A stretch of DNA of 64,000 nt from JANWXD01 sp037446115 (GCA_037446115.1 JBBIJF010000002.1:124001-188000); one strand, 5' to 3'. Shown: positions 34,722-44,049, counted from the first letter of the stretch. A program made the numbers and translations. Notes: generated from the sequence alone by a model not told the origin.

Positions 34722-35282
34722 ATGAAGAAACAGATTCTGGCGGGCGTTCTCGGGGGCGTGGCGATGTTCGTCGCCTCGGCGTTCACTCACACGGTGCTGC
34801 CGCTGGGAGAGGCCGGCATCCGGAGCCTTCCTCAGGAAGAGCCGGTACTGGCCGCTCTCAGAGAACACGTCCGGGAACCGGGCTTTTACCTTTTCCCGGG
34901 GCTGGCGCAAGGCGCCACCCGGGCGCAGCAGGGCCAGTGGGAAGAGCGCTACCGCCGCGGACCTGTGGGCGTGCTGGTCTATCAACCCGCCGGCGGCCCG
35001 CCGATGAGTCCGCGCCAACTCGGAACCGAATGCCTCAGCAATATTCTCGTGGCCTTGATCGCGGCGTGGCTTCTGGCGCAAACCCGGCTCGCCGGCTACG
35101 CGAATCGCGTGTTCTTCGTGGCAGCTCTCGGTCTGGCTTCGAGCCTCGCCATTGACGTGTCCCACTGGAACTGGTATGGATTCCCCACTTCATTCATGCT
35201 GGCTTCGATGGCCGATCAAATCATCAGCTTCGCCGCAGCCGGCCTGGTGCTAGCCGGGCTGGTAAAGAGCGATCGGGTGTAG
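34722..35282 (+). CDS. Membrane protein of unknown function
   Basis: A 186-aa protein with a first helix at about 5-24 (ILAGVLGGVAMFVASAFTHTVL) and three further helices at about 108-125, 131-147 and 160-180. In between is a periplasmic loop of about 80 residues (QWEERYRRGPVGVLVYQ). The ATG at 34722 has GGAGG at the right spacing and a TAGAGT -10-like hexamer at 34696-34701, so it may have its own promoter. The frame is open upstream in the carrier gene, but that part is a shadow. No family recognised. Confidence 0.75.
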   Translation: MKKQILAGVLGGVAMFVASAFTHTVLPLGEAGIRSLPQEEPVLAALREHVREPGFYLFPGLAQGATRAQQGQWEERYRRGPVGVLVYQPAGGPPMSPRQLGTECLSNILVALIAAWLLAQTRLAGYANRVFFVAALGLASSLAIDVSHWNWYGFPTSFMLASMADQIISFAAAGLVLAGLVKSDRV

Positions 35283-35320
35283 AGCCTGTCAGCTTGCTAG
35301 ACTCGGCAACGGAGGCAGCA

Positions 35321-36220
35321 ATGAAAGTTCTCGTCACCGGCGCGACCGGCTACATCGGAAGCGCCGTCGCACAAGCGTTGCTCGCGGCGGGCCACGAAGT
35401 CGTGGCGACGGCACGCAGTCCGGAGAAGGCGCGCAGGCTGGAAGCGCTGGGCTGCCGCCCGCTCCTGGCAGCTCTGGAAAACCCCGGCGCGCTCGGCGGA
35501 GCGGCACAGGAAGCCGACGGCGTCATCCACACCGCCCTCGCATGGGGCGCGCAGGCGGGCGAGCTGGATCATTCCGCGGTGGAGACCATGCTGGAGGCGC
35601 TCGAGGGCACGGGGAAGCCGTTTGTCTACACCAGCGGCTGCTGGGTCATGGGCAACACCGGGGGCCGCGTCGCCGGCGAATCCAGCCCGCTCAACCCGCC
35701 GCCGGTTGTGGCGTGGCGCCCCGCGGTGGAGCGGATGGTGCAGGATGCCCGCGAAAAGAAGGTGCGCGGCGTTGTCGTTCGCCCTGCGATGGTCTACGGG
35801 CGCGGTGGCGGCGTGCTCGCCGAATTCGTCCGCTCGGCACGGGAGCGTGGCACGGTCCGCTATGTGGGAACCGGCGAAAACCACTGGACCTTCGTGCACG
35901 TGGATGATCTGGCGGATCTGTACCTGCGCGCCCTCGAGCATGCGCCCGCCGGCGAGGTCTTCCTGGCGGCCGAAGGACCGGCGCACAAGGTCCGGGAGGT
36001 GGCGGAAGCCGCCAGCCGCGCCGGTGGTGCGAAGGGCCAGGCCGAGCCCTGGCCGCTCGAAGAGGCACGCCAGGTGCTCGGCCCCTTGGCGGACGGCCTC
36101 GTTCTGGATCAGAAACTCGGGAGCACGAAAGCTCTCCGCCTGCTCGGCTGGGCTCCCGCAGGCTTGCCCGTCATGGAGGAACTTCTCCGGGGCTCCTACA
36201 CCACACTTGCCGAGGCGTGA
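35321..36220 (+). CDS. NAD-dependent epimerase/dehydratase family protein
   Basis: A 299-aa extended short-chain dehydrogenase. NAD-binding GATGYIGSAVAQALL is at residues 7-21. The active-site region holds YTSGCWVMG in place of the usual YxxxK neighbourhood, so the catalytic Tyr is not obvious. ATG 35321 has GGAGG 6 nt upstream; TAGACT at 35298-35303 may be its -10. The family covers nucleotide-sugar epimerases and various reductases. The lack of a clear YxxxK suggests an atypical member, closer to NmrA-like or putative reductase relatives. Convergent with the phosphoribosyltransferase. Confidence 0.82.
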   Translation: MKVLVTGATGYIGSAVAQALLAAGHEVVATARSPEKARRLEALGCRPLLAALENPGALGGAAQEADGVIHTALAWGAQAGELDHSAVETMLEALEGTGKPFVYTSGCWVMGNTGGRVAGESSPLNPPPVVAWRPAVERMVQDAREKKVRGVVVRPAMVYGRGGGVLAEFVRSARERGTVRYVGTGENHWTFVHVDDLADLYLRALEHAPAGEVFLAAEGPAHKVREVAEAASRAGGAKGQAEPWPLEEARQVLGPLADGLVLDQKLGSTKALRLLGWAPAGLPVMEELLRGSYTTLAEA

Positions 36221-36243
36221 CCGGACGGCCGAGTGCGATTGGG

Positions 36244-36855
36244 TCAAATCCAAACCTTCTGAAGCGGGACGTTGGAGCGACACAGCTCGCAGGCGGCCGC
36301 GTCGCGATAGTAAATCCCTTCGAGCTTGGCCAGATAGTAGAATGGCAACGGGCGGAAGTCCGGCGTCGTCGGCGTCGGCTGGTAGACCACCACCGCCAGA
36401 CCCACCACTTGGCCGCCGGAACGCTCCACCAACTGCCGCAGCTGCATGAGCTTTTTTCCCGTCCGGAGGATGTCGTCCACCAGCAGCACTTTCTCTCCGG
36501 GAACCAGCTCCAGAAACTGGCGGAAGCGCAGCCCTCCGTCGGGGGCGTCCTCGGCCCAGTAGACCTGGTGGCTGCGCAGCGCTTCGCTCACCCCGTAGGC
36601 GACCGGCAGGCCGCCGGTGGCCGGCGTGACGATGGAAAGCTCCGAGATGATGGCGCGGATCTCGGGGTTGGCCCGCACCAGCCGGCTCAGGCCCACGCTC
36701 AGCGTCTTGGCATGCTGGTAGTAGCGCATGGCCAGCGCCACCTGAAGGTATTCGTTGCCGTGCAACCCGTTGGGGTACTCAAAGTGCCCGTACCGTAACG
36801 CTCCGGTTTCAGTTAGAAGACCGATCACTTCATCTTGCGTGGGTACGAGATGCAT
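36244..36855 (-). CDS. Phosphoribosyltransferase, orotate PRTase (PyrE)-like
   Basis: A 203-aa type I phosphoribosyltransferase. The PRPP loop VLLVDDILRTGKKL is at about 130-143, and a pyrophosphate-loop segment TPATGGLPVAYG is near 78-89. The N-terminal extension GALRYGHFEYPNGLHGNEYL resembles PyrE hood segments. A C-terminal CELC may bind metal and is not typical of PyrE. It is 3 nt after the sugar transferase stop, so the two are co-translated. It could be the true PyrE or a PRTase recruited by the glycan pathway; the CxxC and neighbour leave this open. Confidence 0.8.
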   Translation of the reverse strand: MHLVPTQDEVIGLLTETGALRYGHFEYPNGLHGNEYLQVALAMRYYQHAKTLSVGLSRLVRANPEIRAIISELSIVTPATGGLPVAYGVSEALRSHQVYWAEDAPDGGLRFRQFLELVPGEKVLLVDDILRTGKKLMQLRQLVERSGGQVVGLAVVVYQPTPTTPDFRPLPFYYLAKLEGIYYRDAAACELCRSNVPLQKVWI

Positions 36856-36858
36856 GAA

Positions 36859-38271
36859 TTAGTGCGCTCCTTTTCCCGTAAGTACTTTCGGGATGGTATG
36901 CAACAGGATTCTCCAGTCCAGCCCTAAGGACCAGTTGTCGATGTACTGCATGTCCAGCTTCATCCAGCTTTCAAAATCCAGTTCGTCGCGCCCCGCCAGC
37001 GTCCACAAACAGGTTAGGCCGGGACGCATCCGGATGCGCCGCCGCTGCCAGCGCTCGTAGTGCTCCACTTCCTCGGGGACCGCCGGCCGCGGACCTACCA
37101 GCGACATATCGCCTTTGATCACGTTCCACAGCTGCGGCCACTCGTCAATCGAAAACTTCCGCAGCCAGCGGCCGATCGGCGTCAACCGGGGATCGTTCGG
37201 AATCTTGAACGCCGTCCGTTTGCGGCTTAGGTGGACGAGCTGCGGCTTGAGCGCCTCCGCGTTCTCGCACATGGAGCGGAACTTGTAGAGCACAAACCGG
37301 CGCCCGTTGAGCCCGCAGCGCACTTGACGAAAAATCACCGGGCCGGGTGAGGTGAGCTTGATCAGCACCGCCACAAGCACCATGAACGGAGCCAGAACGA
37401 CGAGCGCCGCTGAAGCGACCACCACGTCAATGACTCGCTTGCATAAAAGCCGGATCTCATCATGAGGTGTGGCCGAGAAGGTCAGCAGCGGGATGCCCTC
37501 CAGCCGGTCCAAATCCACGCGGCTGTTGACGTGCGGGAAAAAGTCCACCGCCACCCGCGTGCGCACGCCTTCTTCGTCACAAGCCAGGAAGACCTCCTCC
37601 AGATCCGGAAGCTTGTGGCTCTCCACCGCAAACAGGACTTCGTCAATCACCTGTTGCTTCAGCAGCGCGGGGAGTTCTTCGAGGCCGTAAACCGGGTAGC
37701 TGGACTGTAGCTGGACTTGCCGCGGACCTTGCGCATCTTCCGCCACAAAGCCGGCCAGACGCGCTCCGTATCCGGCCGAACGCTCCAGCGCCTCCCCGAG
37801 GCGCCGGGCCCTCGGGCCCGTGCCGACCACGAGTACGTGATGCAACTCTCCGAATTCCCGGCGGACGGCCACGAGCAGGTTGCGCGCCGCCAGCCGGAAA
37901 CCGCACAGCAGCAGGAAACTGTACACACCCAGCAGGGCGAGAAAGGGCCGGCTCAGATCGAGCCGCAGCAGGTATTGGAACAGAATCACGCCCGCCGTCC
38001 CGAACCCCGCCTGGCGCAAGCTGTCCCGGATGACCTGGCGCGGCCGGCCCGCGTCGAGCCGGTCATAGACCTGGAACCACAACCCCAGGGCCACCCACAG
38101 CAGCACGGAAAAGCCAAGCAGTAGGGCCTTGACGGGAACCACCAGGTAGAAGATCCGCTCCAGCGGCAGGTGAACCCGGGTCTGGTAGGCAGCCTCGAAG
38201 GCGAGCGCCGTCAGAATCACATCCGACAACGCCAGCAGAACGCGCACCTTACGGCGGTGACGGCTGTACAC
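36859..38271 (-). CDS. Undecaprenyl-phosphate sugar phosphotransferase (WcaJ/WbaP type, polyisoprenyl-phosphate hexose-1-P transferase)
   Basis: A 470-aa initiating transferase that puts the first sugar-1-phosphate on undecaprenyl phosphate at the inner membrane. It has N-terminal helices (about five), a central CoA-binding-like Rossmann segment at about 145-260, one more helix near 285, and the C-terminal catalytic domain with FKIPNDPRLTPIGRWLRKFSIDEWPQ and SLVGPRPAVPEEV. Such enzymes start exopolysaccharide or colanic-acid-type repeats. It lies 30 kb from the block at 1406-7157, which lacks an initiating transferase, so it may serve that block. Co-translated with the PRTase. Confidence 0.9.
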   Translation of the reverse strand: MYSRHRRKVRVLLALSDVILTALAFEAAYQTRVHLPLERIFYLVVPVKALLLGFSVLLWVALGLWFQVYDRLDAGRPRQVIRDSLRQAGFGTAGVILFQYLLRLDLSRPFLALLGVYSFLLLCGFRLAARNLLVAVRREFGELHHVLVVGTGPRARRLGEALERSAGYGARLAGFVAEDAQGPRQVQLQSSYPVYGLEELPALLKQQVIDEVLFAVESHKLPDLEEVFLACDEEGVRTRVAVDFFPHVNSRVDLDRLEGIPLLTFSATPHDEIRLLCKRVIDVVVASAALVVLAPFMVLVAVLIKLTSPGPVIFRQVRCGLNGRRFVLYKFRSMCENAEALKPQLVHLSRKRTAFKIPNDPRLTPIGRWLRKFSIDEWPQLWNVIKGDMSLVGPRPAVPEEVEHYERWQRRRIRMRPGLTCLWTLAGRDELDFESWMKLDMQYIDNWSLGLDWRILLHTIPKVLTGKGAH

Positions 38272-38338
38272 TCCGAGATTCAGAATATCACGCGCCCGCC
38301 GGCAGGCCGCCCGGCGCCTGACACCAGCCGGCGGGCTC

Positions 38339-39958
38339 TTACGGAGCCCAGTGCGGCATCACGTAGGCGTAAAAGAGCACGACGCCGCCGATCGCCGACG
38401 CCAGCAGGATGCTGTGGCCGAGCGTGAAGCGGAACAGCGCCGATTCTTCTTCCGGCTTCATGCCCGTCGCCGCCGCCGCCACTGCAATGCTTTGCAGGCT
38501 GATCATCTTGCCCATCACCCCTCCGCTCGAGTTGGAGGCCGCCATCAGCACGGGATTCAGATCGAGCCGTCCCGCCGTAACCACCTGCAGGTTCCCGAAC
38601 AACGCGTTCGCAGAGGTGTCTGATCCTGTCAAGAACACTCCCAGCCAACCGAGCATGGCGCTGAAGTAGGGGAACAGGATTCCCGTGGCCGCAAACGCCA
38701 GCCCGAGCGTCGCCGTCGCCCCCGAGTAATTCATCAGAAAGGCCAGCGCCAGCACCGCAGCGATCGTCAGCTCGGAAAAGAAAAGTTGCCGCGCCGTGGC
38801 CGCGAATACCCGCACGAACCGCGCCGGCGACATACCGAGGAGAAGTGCCGAAATCAGCGAGGCCAGAAGGCACGCCGTGCCTGCGGCCGCCAGCCATTCA
38901 AAACGGTACACGGCCCGATAAGGGGTGGGAGAAGCCACCACAGGCGGCATCTGCACGACCTGCTCATGCAAACCCGGCCAGTTCCACACAACCGTAACCT
39001 TGTTCAGTTCGGCCTTAAAAACCCCCCAGAGCAAGACAAGGATCACCAGCACTGCATAGGGCGCCCATGCCAGGCATAACTGACCCTTACGGTAGCGCGC
39101 CGCCGCGACCGTCAGTGCGGTGTTGCCCTCCAGCACGAATGTGTCTTTCGGTTTCCAGATGAGAAACAGCAGCAGGAGCGAGCCGATCGCCGCCAGTGAA
39201 CTCAGAATGTCGGTCAGCTGCGGGCCGATGTGGTTCGACACGAGCAGTTGCGTAACGGCAAAGGACACGCCGCAGACGACAACCCCGGGCAGCACTCCCC
39301 GCAGCCCTTTCCACTTTCCCATCACGGCCACAAGATATGCCGGCACAAGAAGGGAAATCGGCGCGCAGATCCGGCCCACGGCGGCGCTGAGGCGCTCGAG
39401 CGGCAGGCCGGTCACCGTGCTCAAAGTAAGCACCGGCGTGCCGATCGAGCCGAAGGCCACCGGGGCCGTGTTGGCCAGCAGGCAGATGCCCGCGGCATAA
39501 AAGGGCGAAAAGCCCAGGCCCGTCAGCATGGCGGCCGCCACGGCCACCGGCGTTCCGAAGCCGGCCGCACCCTCGATGAACGCCCCGAACGCGAAAGCAA
39601 TCAGCAAACCCTGCAGGCGGCGGTCTTCGGTGAGATGTCCGACCGAGTCCTTGATGATCTCGAACTTTCCGGTCTCGAGCGTGATCCGGTAGAGCAGGAT
39701 CGCGCAGAAGACCACCCAGCCGATCGGAAACAGGCCGAACGCCGCTCCGAACAGCGAGGCCTGAACGATTGTGGCAGCAGGCATCCGGTAGGCGATCCAG
39801 GCCACCAGCGCGGCCGCCGCCAGTCCCGAAAGCGCGGCCTGCCAGGCCGGACGCCGCTTCAGACCCAGCAGGTAGAGCAACGTGAAAATGGGGAGCGCTG
39901 CAACCACCGACGAAAGCCACAGACTTCCCGCCAGCGGCGTATAGTTCTGCTGCCACAT
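38339..39958 (-). CDS. lldP: L-lactate permease family transporter
   Basis: A 539-aa inner-membrane carrier of the LctP family, with about 13 helices. Signature segments are LITFAFGAFIEGAAGFGTPVAVAAAMLTGLGF-like near residues 105-135, PVAFGSIGTPVLTLSTVTG near 155 and GSDTSANALFGNLQ near 460, which give the specific LctP layout. The start at ATG 39958 (WQQNYTPLAG) matches family N-termini; an extension of 14 codons is open but unlikely. It takes up lactate and glycolate with protons. No lactate dehydrogenase gene is adjacent in the window. Confidence 0.93.
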   Translation of the reverse strand: MWQQNYTPLAGSLWLSSVVAALPIFTLLYLLGLKRRPAWQAALSGLAAAALVAWIAYRMPAATIVQASLFGAAFGLFPIGWVVFCAILLYRITLETGKFEIIKDSVGHLTEDRRLQGLLIAFAFGAFIEGAAGFGTPVAVAAAMLTGLGFSPFYAAGICLLANTAPVAFGSIGTPVLTLSTVTGLPLERLSAAVGRICAPISLLVPAYLVAVMGKWKGLRGVLPGVVVCGVSFAVTQLLVSNHIGPQLTDILSSLAAIGSLLLLFLIWKPKDTFVLEGNTALTVAAARYRKGQLCLAWAPYAVLVILVLLWGVFKAELNKVTVVWNWPGLHEQVVQMPPVVASPTPYRAVYRFEWLAAAGTACLLASLISALLLGMSPARFVRVFAATARQLFFSELTIAAVLALAFLMNYSGATATLGLAFAATGILFPYFSAMLGWLGVFLTGSDTSANALFGNLQVVTAGRLDLNPVLMAASNSSGGVMGKMISLQSIAVAAAATGMKPEEESALFRFTLGHSILLASAIGGVVLFYAYVMPHWAP

Positions 39959-40067
39959 GGGCGAGTGACCTTCATAGTAAACCCGCGCCCGGCCTGTCAA
40001 GCCGTCGGGGGTTCACATTGTGGGAATCCCGTGTAACCCCCTCCCGCGGCGGCGCGTCCGAGTCCAC

Positions 40068-43000
40068 GTGAGACGCAAACTGACGCTGCTCCTGCTGCTG
40101 GTGCTGTGGCTTGTCACCACGTTGTGGGCGCAGCGAGGCTGGGATCGCTACGCCCTGGTCCTGGAAGACCCGCCGCTTGCCGAACAGATCACGTCCCGCA
40201 AAGAACTCGAGCGGATGGCGGGTGACGACCGCCTGCGCCGCATCGAGGCCGCACAAGCATCCCTGCGCCGCGAGCTCGAGCAGCGTCACATCGCCGTGAC
40301 CGGGGCCGTGCAGACCTTGCTCAATGCCGTCTTCGTCCGCGCGACCGCGGACCGGCTTGAGGAGCTGCGCAGCCTCCCCGGCGTCAAACGCGTGGCCTGG
40401 CTTCCGCCCCTCCGCCGCCACCTGGACCGCGCCATTGACCTCGTCAACGCCCGCGCGGCCTGGAGCGCAGTGGGGGGCCTTCCAAACGCCGGCCTTGGCG
40501 TCAAGATCGGCATTCTCGACACCGGGATTGACCACACCCACCCGGCTTTCCAGGATCCGTCGCTGCCTGTGCCGGCCGGGTATCCCAGGTGCCCGCCCGC
40601 CGACTGCCCGTACGCCACCAACAAGATCATCGCCGTGCGCAGTTATGTGGCGCAGCTCGCCGCCGGCACGCCTCCGGATCCGGCTGCGGATTCCCGCCCC
40701 GACGACGTCACGCCAAGGGATCGTGTGGGACACGGCACCGCCGCTGCCATGATCGCGGCCGGCATGCCGAATAACGGCCCGCTCGCCACGATCACGGGCG
40801 TCGCGCCCAAAGCCTATTTGGGCAATTACAAGATCTTTGGTTCGCCCGGCGTCAATGACTTTGCGTTCGGGGACGTGGCGATCCAGGCGCTCGATGATGC
40901 CTTCCGCGACGGCATGGACATCGTCTCGCTCTCCATCGGCTCGCCCGCGGTCTACGGGCCGCTCGATCGCGGCGCTGCCTGCGGCGCTGCACCCTCCGAT
41001 CCCTGCGACATTCGTGCCCAAGCCGTTCAAGCTGCGGTGAGCCTGGGGATGACCGTGGTCGTCTCCGCCGGCAACGAGGGCGATGCAGGCAATGAGTTCC
41101 CCACGCTGAATACCATCGCCACACCGGGCACGGCGCCTGCGGCCATTACAGTGGGAGCTTCCACCAACTCGCATGTCTTCTTCCAAAGCGTCCAGGTGAG
41201 CGGCGACGACGTGCCCGCCAACTTGCGCCGCATCCCGGCTCGCTTCGGCGACGGGCCGCGCCCCGCGGACCCCCTGACGGCACCGCTGCGCGACGTCGAA
41301 GCGACGGGTAACGACGGACTGGCCTGCACGGCGCTGCCCCCGGGCTCGCTCGAGGGCACAATCGCTCTGGTGCGGCGCGGCCAGTGCTTTTTCGCCGAAA
41401 AAGTGAACAACGCCCAGAACGCCGGAGCCGTCGGCGTCGTGATCTACCGGGCCGACGACAGCGACTTTCCGTTTCCCCCGGCCGGGCTGACCAACACCGG
41501 GATTCCGGCGGTGCTCATCGGCGGTCCCACGGGCCAGGCTCTCAAGAGCTTCCTGGCCTTACGGCCCGATCGGCCCGTGACTCTGGATCCGTCTCTGGCG
41601 CCTTTCAATGCGCAGTCCGACACCATGGCGTTCTTCTCCTCCCGCGGCCCCTCCATCGGAGAAAACGGTATCAAGCCGGAACTGGTGGCGGTCGGCACCG
41701 ACATGTATACGGCGACGCAGAATTATGACCCGAACAGCGAGATTTTTGATGCGAGTCGTTACACCGTGGTCCAGGGAACCAGCTTCTCGGCACCGATGGT
41801 CTCCGGCGCCGCGGCGTTGGTGAAGCAGCAACGCCCGGCCGCGACGCCCGCCCAGATCAAATCGGCACTCGTGAACACGGCCTCCGGCGGAACAATTCGG
41901 GAGGACGACGGCACGCCGGCGCGCGTCACTGCGGTGGGTGCGGGCAAACTCGACGTGGCCGGCGCCGTGCGCACGACCGTCACCGTGGAGCCGGCGACGC
42001 TCTCCTTTGGCGTGCTTCGCTCCGGCACGCTTCCCCTGACGCAACAGCTGCGCGTGACCAACGTCGGATCTTCGACCGCCGCTTTGACGCTGGCTGTGAC
42101 TCGCCGCGACAACGATCCCAACACCACAATGAGCCTGGGTCCGGCAAGCTTGAACCTCGCGGCCGGACAAACCGCCACCGTCAACGTACAGCTTGCCGGA
42201 ACCTTGCCGGCACCGGGCACCTATGAAGGCGCCATTACCGTTCAGGGGGGCGCCGTCGGTTTGCGTGTGCCTTTTCTCTACGTAGTGAGCGACGGGATCC
42301 CCTTTAACGCTTACGCTCTGCTCGGGTCCGGTTTTCTGGGCTATCCGAACCAGCGTCCCATCGTGGGCCGCTTTCTGGCTCTGCGCCTGCTCGACCGCTT
42401 CGGCGTGCCGCTTCAGGGCGTACCTGTAACGTTCCGCGCCACCCTGGGCGGTGGCAGCATCGAGGCAGCCGACACCGCCACGGACCGCTTGGGCATCGCC
42501 GCAGCGATCCCGCTGCTCGGCCCCCAACTCGGCGCGCAACAATTCGTGGCGGATGCGGGCGGCGTGCGCGTGGAGTTCAACGGCTTGGCGCGACTGCAGC
42601 CCGCCATCAACACCAACGGTGTCGTCAACGCCGCCAGCCAGGAACCGGCCACCCCCGAGCGCGGGGCCGCACCCGGCTCCTACATCACCATCTACGGACA
42701 GGCCCTGAGCGACGCGCGCCGGGTCTTCTTTACGCCCTACCTGCCGCTGGCCCTGGCCGGAGTGAGCGTCAGCTTCGACGCGCCCGCAGCCGGCATCAGC
42801 CTACCCGGGCGGCTCCACTTTGTCGATCCGAACCAAATTAACGTTCAGGTGCCCTGGGAGCTCGAGGGACTCAATTCCGTTCGCATGAAGGTCAGTGTCG
42901 GCGACTTGTCGAGTGCGGTCTACACGTTGCCTCTGGCTCGCCACTCGCCGGCCTTTTTCGAGTACCTGGAAGGATCCCGGCTGCTCGCAGCGGCGCTGGA

Positions 43001-43328
43001 CGAGAATTTCCGCGTCATCGGCACTTCGAATCCGGTGGCGCGAGGGCGTGTCGTGCAGTTTTTCTTGAACGGACTCGGACCGGTGACCGACCGCCCCGCC
43101 ACGGGCGAGATTACGCCCACAAATCCCCTGCCGCGAACGGTTGACCAGCCCACCGTCTTGATCGCAGGCCGGCCGGCGCAAGTCGAATACAGCGGCATGG
43201 CCCCGTCATTGGTGGGCGTCTACCAGATCAATGCCCGCGTGCCGGCGGACGCACCTTCCGGTATCCTGCCGGTGACCGTAACCATTGGTGGGGTCACCTC
43301 GAAGGCGACGAGTTTACCGGTCGAGTAG
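40068..43328 (+). CDS. Secreted subtilisin-like serine protease (S8) with PA and Solibacter C-terminal domains
   Basis: A 1086-aa exported protease. A signal peptide covers about 1-21 (VRRKLTLLLLLVLWLVTTLWAQ), then an I9-like propeptide. The peptidase S8 domain is at about 140-600. Its catalytic triad is Asp151 in GILDTGID, His222 in VGHGTA and Ser572 in GTSFSAP; oxyanion Asn336 lies in SAGNEG. A PA domain (VRRGQCFFAEKVNNA) is inserted near 435-500. After a beta-sandwich region, the C-terminus carries the Solibacter-type domain (TIGR03437-like) with NTNGVVNAAS. The start is GTG 40068; GTG 40020 is also open, giving a longer n-region. It probably degrades extracellular protein. Confidence 0.92.
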   Translation: MRRKLTLLLLLVLWLVTTLWAQRGWDRYALVLEDPPLAEQITSRKELERMAGDDRLRRIEAAQASLRRELEQRHIAVTGAVQTLLNAVFVRATADRLEELRSLPGVKRVAWLPPLRRHLDRAIDLVNARAAWSAVGGLPNAGLGVKIGILDTGIDHTHPAFQDPSLPVPAGYPRCPPADCPYATNKIIAVRSYVAQLAAGTPPDPAADSRPDDVTPRDRVGHGTAAAMIAAGMPNNGPLATITGVAPKAYLGNYKIFGSPGVNDFAFGDVAIQALDDAFRDGMDIVSLSIGSPAVYGPLDRGAACGAAPSDPCDIRAQAVQAAVSLGMTVVVSAGNEGDAGNEFPTLNTIATPGTAPAAITVGASTNSHVFFQSVQVSGDDVPANLRRIPARFGDGPRPADPLTAPLRDVEATGNDGLACTALPPGSLEGTIALVRRGQCFFAEKVNNAQNAGAVGVVIYRADDSDFPFPPAGLTNTGIPAVLIGGPTGQALKSFLALRPDRPVTLDPSLAPFNAQSDTMAFFSSRGPSIGENGIKPELVAVGTDMYTATQNYDPNSEIFDASRYTVVQGTSFSAPMVSGAAALVKQQRPAATPAQIKSALVNTASGGTIREDDGTPARVTAVGAGKLDVAGAVRTTVTVEPATLSFGVLRSGTLPLTQQLRVTNVGSSTAALTLAVTRRDNDPNTTMSLGPASLNLAAGQTATVNVQLAGTLPAPGTYEGAITVQGGAVGLRVPFLYVVSDGIPFNAYALLGSGFLGYPNQRPIVGRFLALRLLDRFGVPLQGVPVTFRATLGGGSIEAADTATDRLGIAAAIPLLGPQLGAQQFVADAGGVRVEFNGLARLQPAINTNGVVNAASQEPATPERGAAPGSYITIYGQALSDARRVFFTPYLPLALAGVSVSFDAPAAGISLPGRLHFVDPNQINVQVPWELEGLNSVRMKVSVGDLSSAVYTLPLARHSPAFFEYLEGSRLLAAALDENFRVIGTSNPVARGRVVQFFLNGLGPVTDRPATGEITPTNPLPRTVDQPTVLIAGRPAQVEYSGMAPSLVGVYQINARVPADAPSGILPVTVTIGGVTSKATSLPVE

Positions 43329-43329
43329 A

Positions 43330-43350
43330 TGCCCGGTCTTGCGCCGGGCA
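43330..43350 (+). terminator. Hairpin after the subtilase gene
   Basis: TGCCCGG (43330-43336) pairs perfectly with CCGGGCA (43344-43350) around a 7-nt loop, 2 nt after the subtilase stop. No T-tract follows, so it is a weak intrinsic terminator candidate facing the tRNA-Leu gene, which is on the other strand. Confidence 0.4.
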
Positions 43351-43398
43351 GTTACGCAGCCATCACTCGGGCGGAACCGCGCTCGGCCAGCTCCGAGG

Positions 43399-43485
43399 TG
43401 GTGCGGACGAGAGGACTTGAACCTCCACGGGGTTACCCCCACTAGCACCTCAAGCTAGCGCGTCTGCCAATTCCGCCACGTCCGC
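43399..43485 (-). tRNA. tRNA-Leu (anticodon GAG)
   Basis: An 87-nt class II tRNA with encoded CCA (43399-43401), a perfect GCGGACG/CGTCCGC acceptor stem, an anticodon stem-loop CTAGC-TTGAGGT-GCTAG and a long variable arm. The anticodon GAG (43449-43451 on the plus strand as CTC) reads CUC/CUU codons. It lies 16 nt downstream of secG on the same strand and is likely co-transcribed with it. Confidence 0.95.
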
Positions 43486-43501
43486 ACAAACGCGTTGAAC
43501 T

Positions 43502-43921
43502 CTACTTCTGCGGCTGAGCCGGAGTTCCGGAGGGAGCTTGCCCGGCCGGAGGGATCGTGGAGAAATCCACCGGAACCGGCTGCCCGGCTCCCACGGGCTG
43601 GCCCGGAGGCGCCGCCGGGCGCTGCGGAGCGGGAGCACTCCGCGTTGTCGCCGGCTTGTGGCTCTCCAGCACGGTCTTCCCCGCGCCGCTGCCTCGCGCC
43701 GCAACGATCGCCAGCGACAGGGAAGTCAGCATGAAAATCACCGCCGCGACGGTGGTGGCCTTCGACAGCACGGTCGCGGCGCCGCGCGGCCCAAACGCCG
43801 TCTGTGAGCCCATGCCTCCGAAGGCTCCCGCCAGATCGGCAGCCTTGCCGCTTTGCAGCAACACCACAATGATCAGAAAAAAGCAAACCAGAACGTGAAA
43901 TATTGTCAGGAGAATGACCAT
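43502..43921 (-). CDS. secG: Protein translocase subunit SecG
   Basis: A 139-aa SecG. The first helix MVILLTIFHVLVCFFLIIVVLLQ is followed by the hallmark QSGKAADLAGAFGGMGSQTAFGPRG loop and a second helix at about 58-78 (TTVAAVIFMLTSLSLAIVAA). A Pro/Ala/Gln-rich tail of about 55 residues follows, longer than in enterobacteria. SecG helps SecYEG by inverting topology during SecA cycles. It has its own promoter (TTGCTT-N18-TATACT) and is followed by tRNA-Leu(GAG), as in E. coli secG-leuU. Confidence 0.93.
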   Translation of the reverse strand: MVILLTIFHVLVCFFLIIVVLLQSGKAADLAGAFGGMGSQTAFGPRGAATVLSKATTVAAVIFMLTSLSLAIVAARGSGAGKTVLESHKPATTRSAPAPQRPAAPPGQPVGAGQPVPVDFSTIPPAGQAPSGTPAQPQK

Positions 43922-43982
43922 GCCGCGATCCCCGGGGCCGGAGCTCCCAAAGAGCCAGGCCGGCTCGAGCCTTTCATCCCTC

Positions 43983-44012
43983 AGTATACGGGCGCCTGCA
44001 GCATGGAAGCAA
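43983..44012 (-). promoter_or_regulatory. Putative promoter of secG-tRNA-Leu
   Basis: On the minus strand TTGCTT (44007-44012) and TATACT (43983-43988) are 18 nt apart, about 60 nt upstream of the secG ATG. Divergent from the ntrY -10 element at 44050. Confidence 0.5.
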
Positions 44013-44049
44013 TCGCCCCGGCGGGCGTCGCCGGGATCCGGCGCATCAC

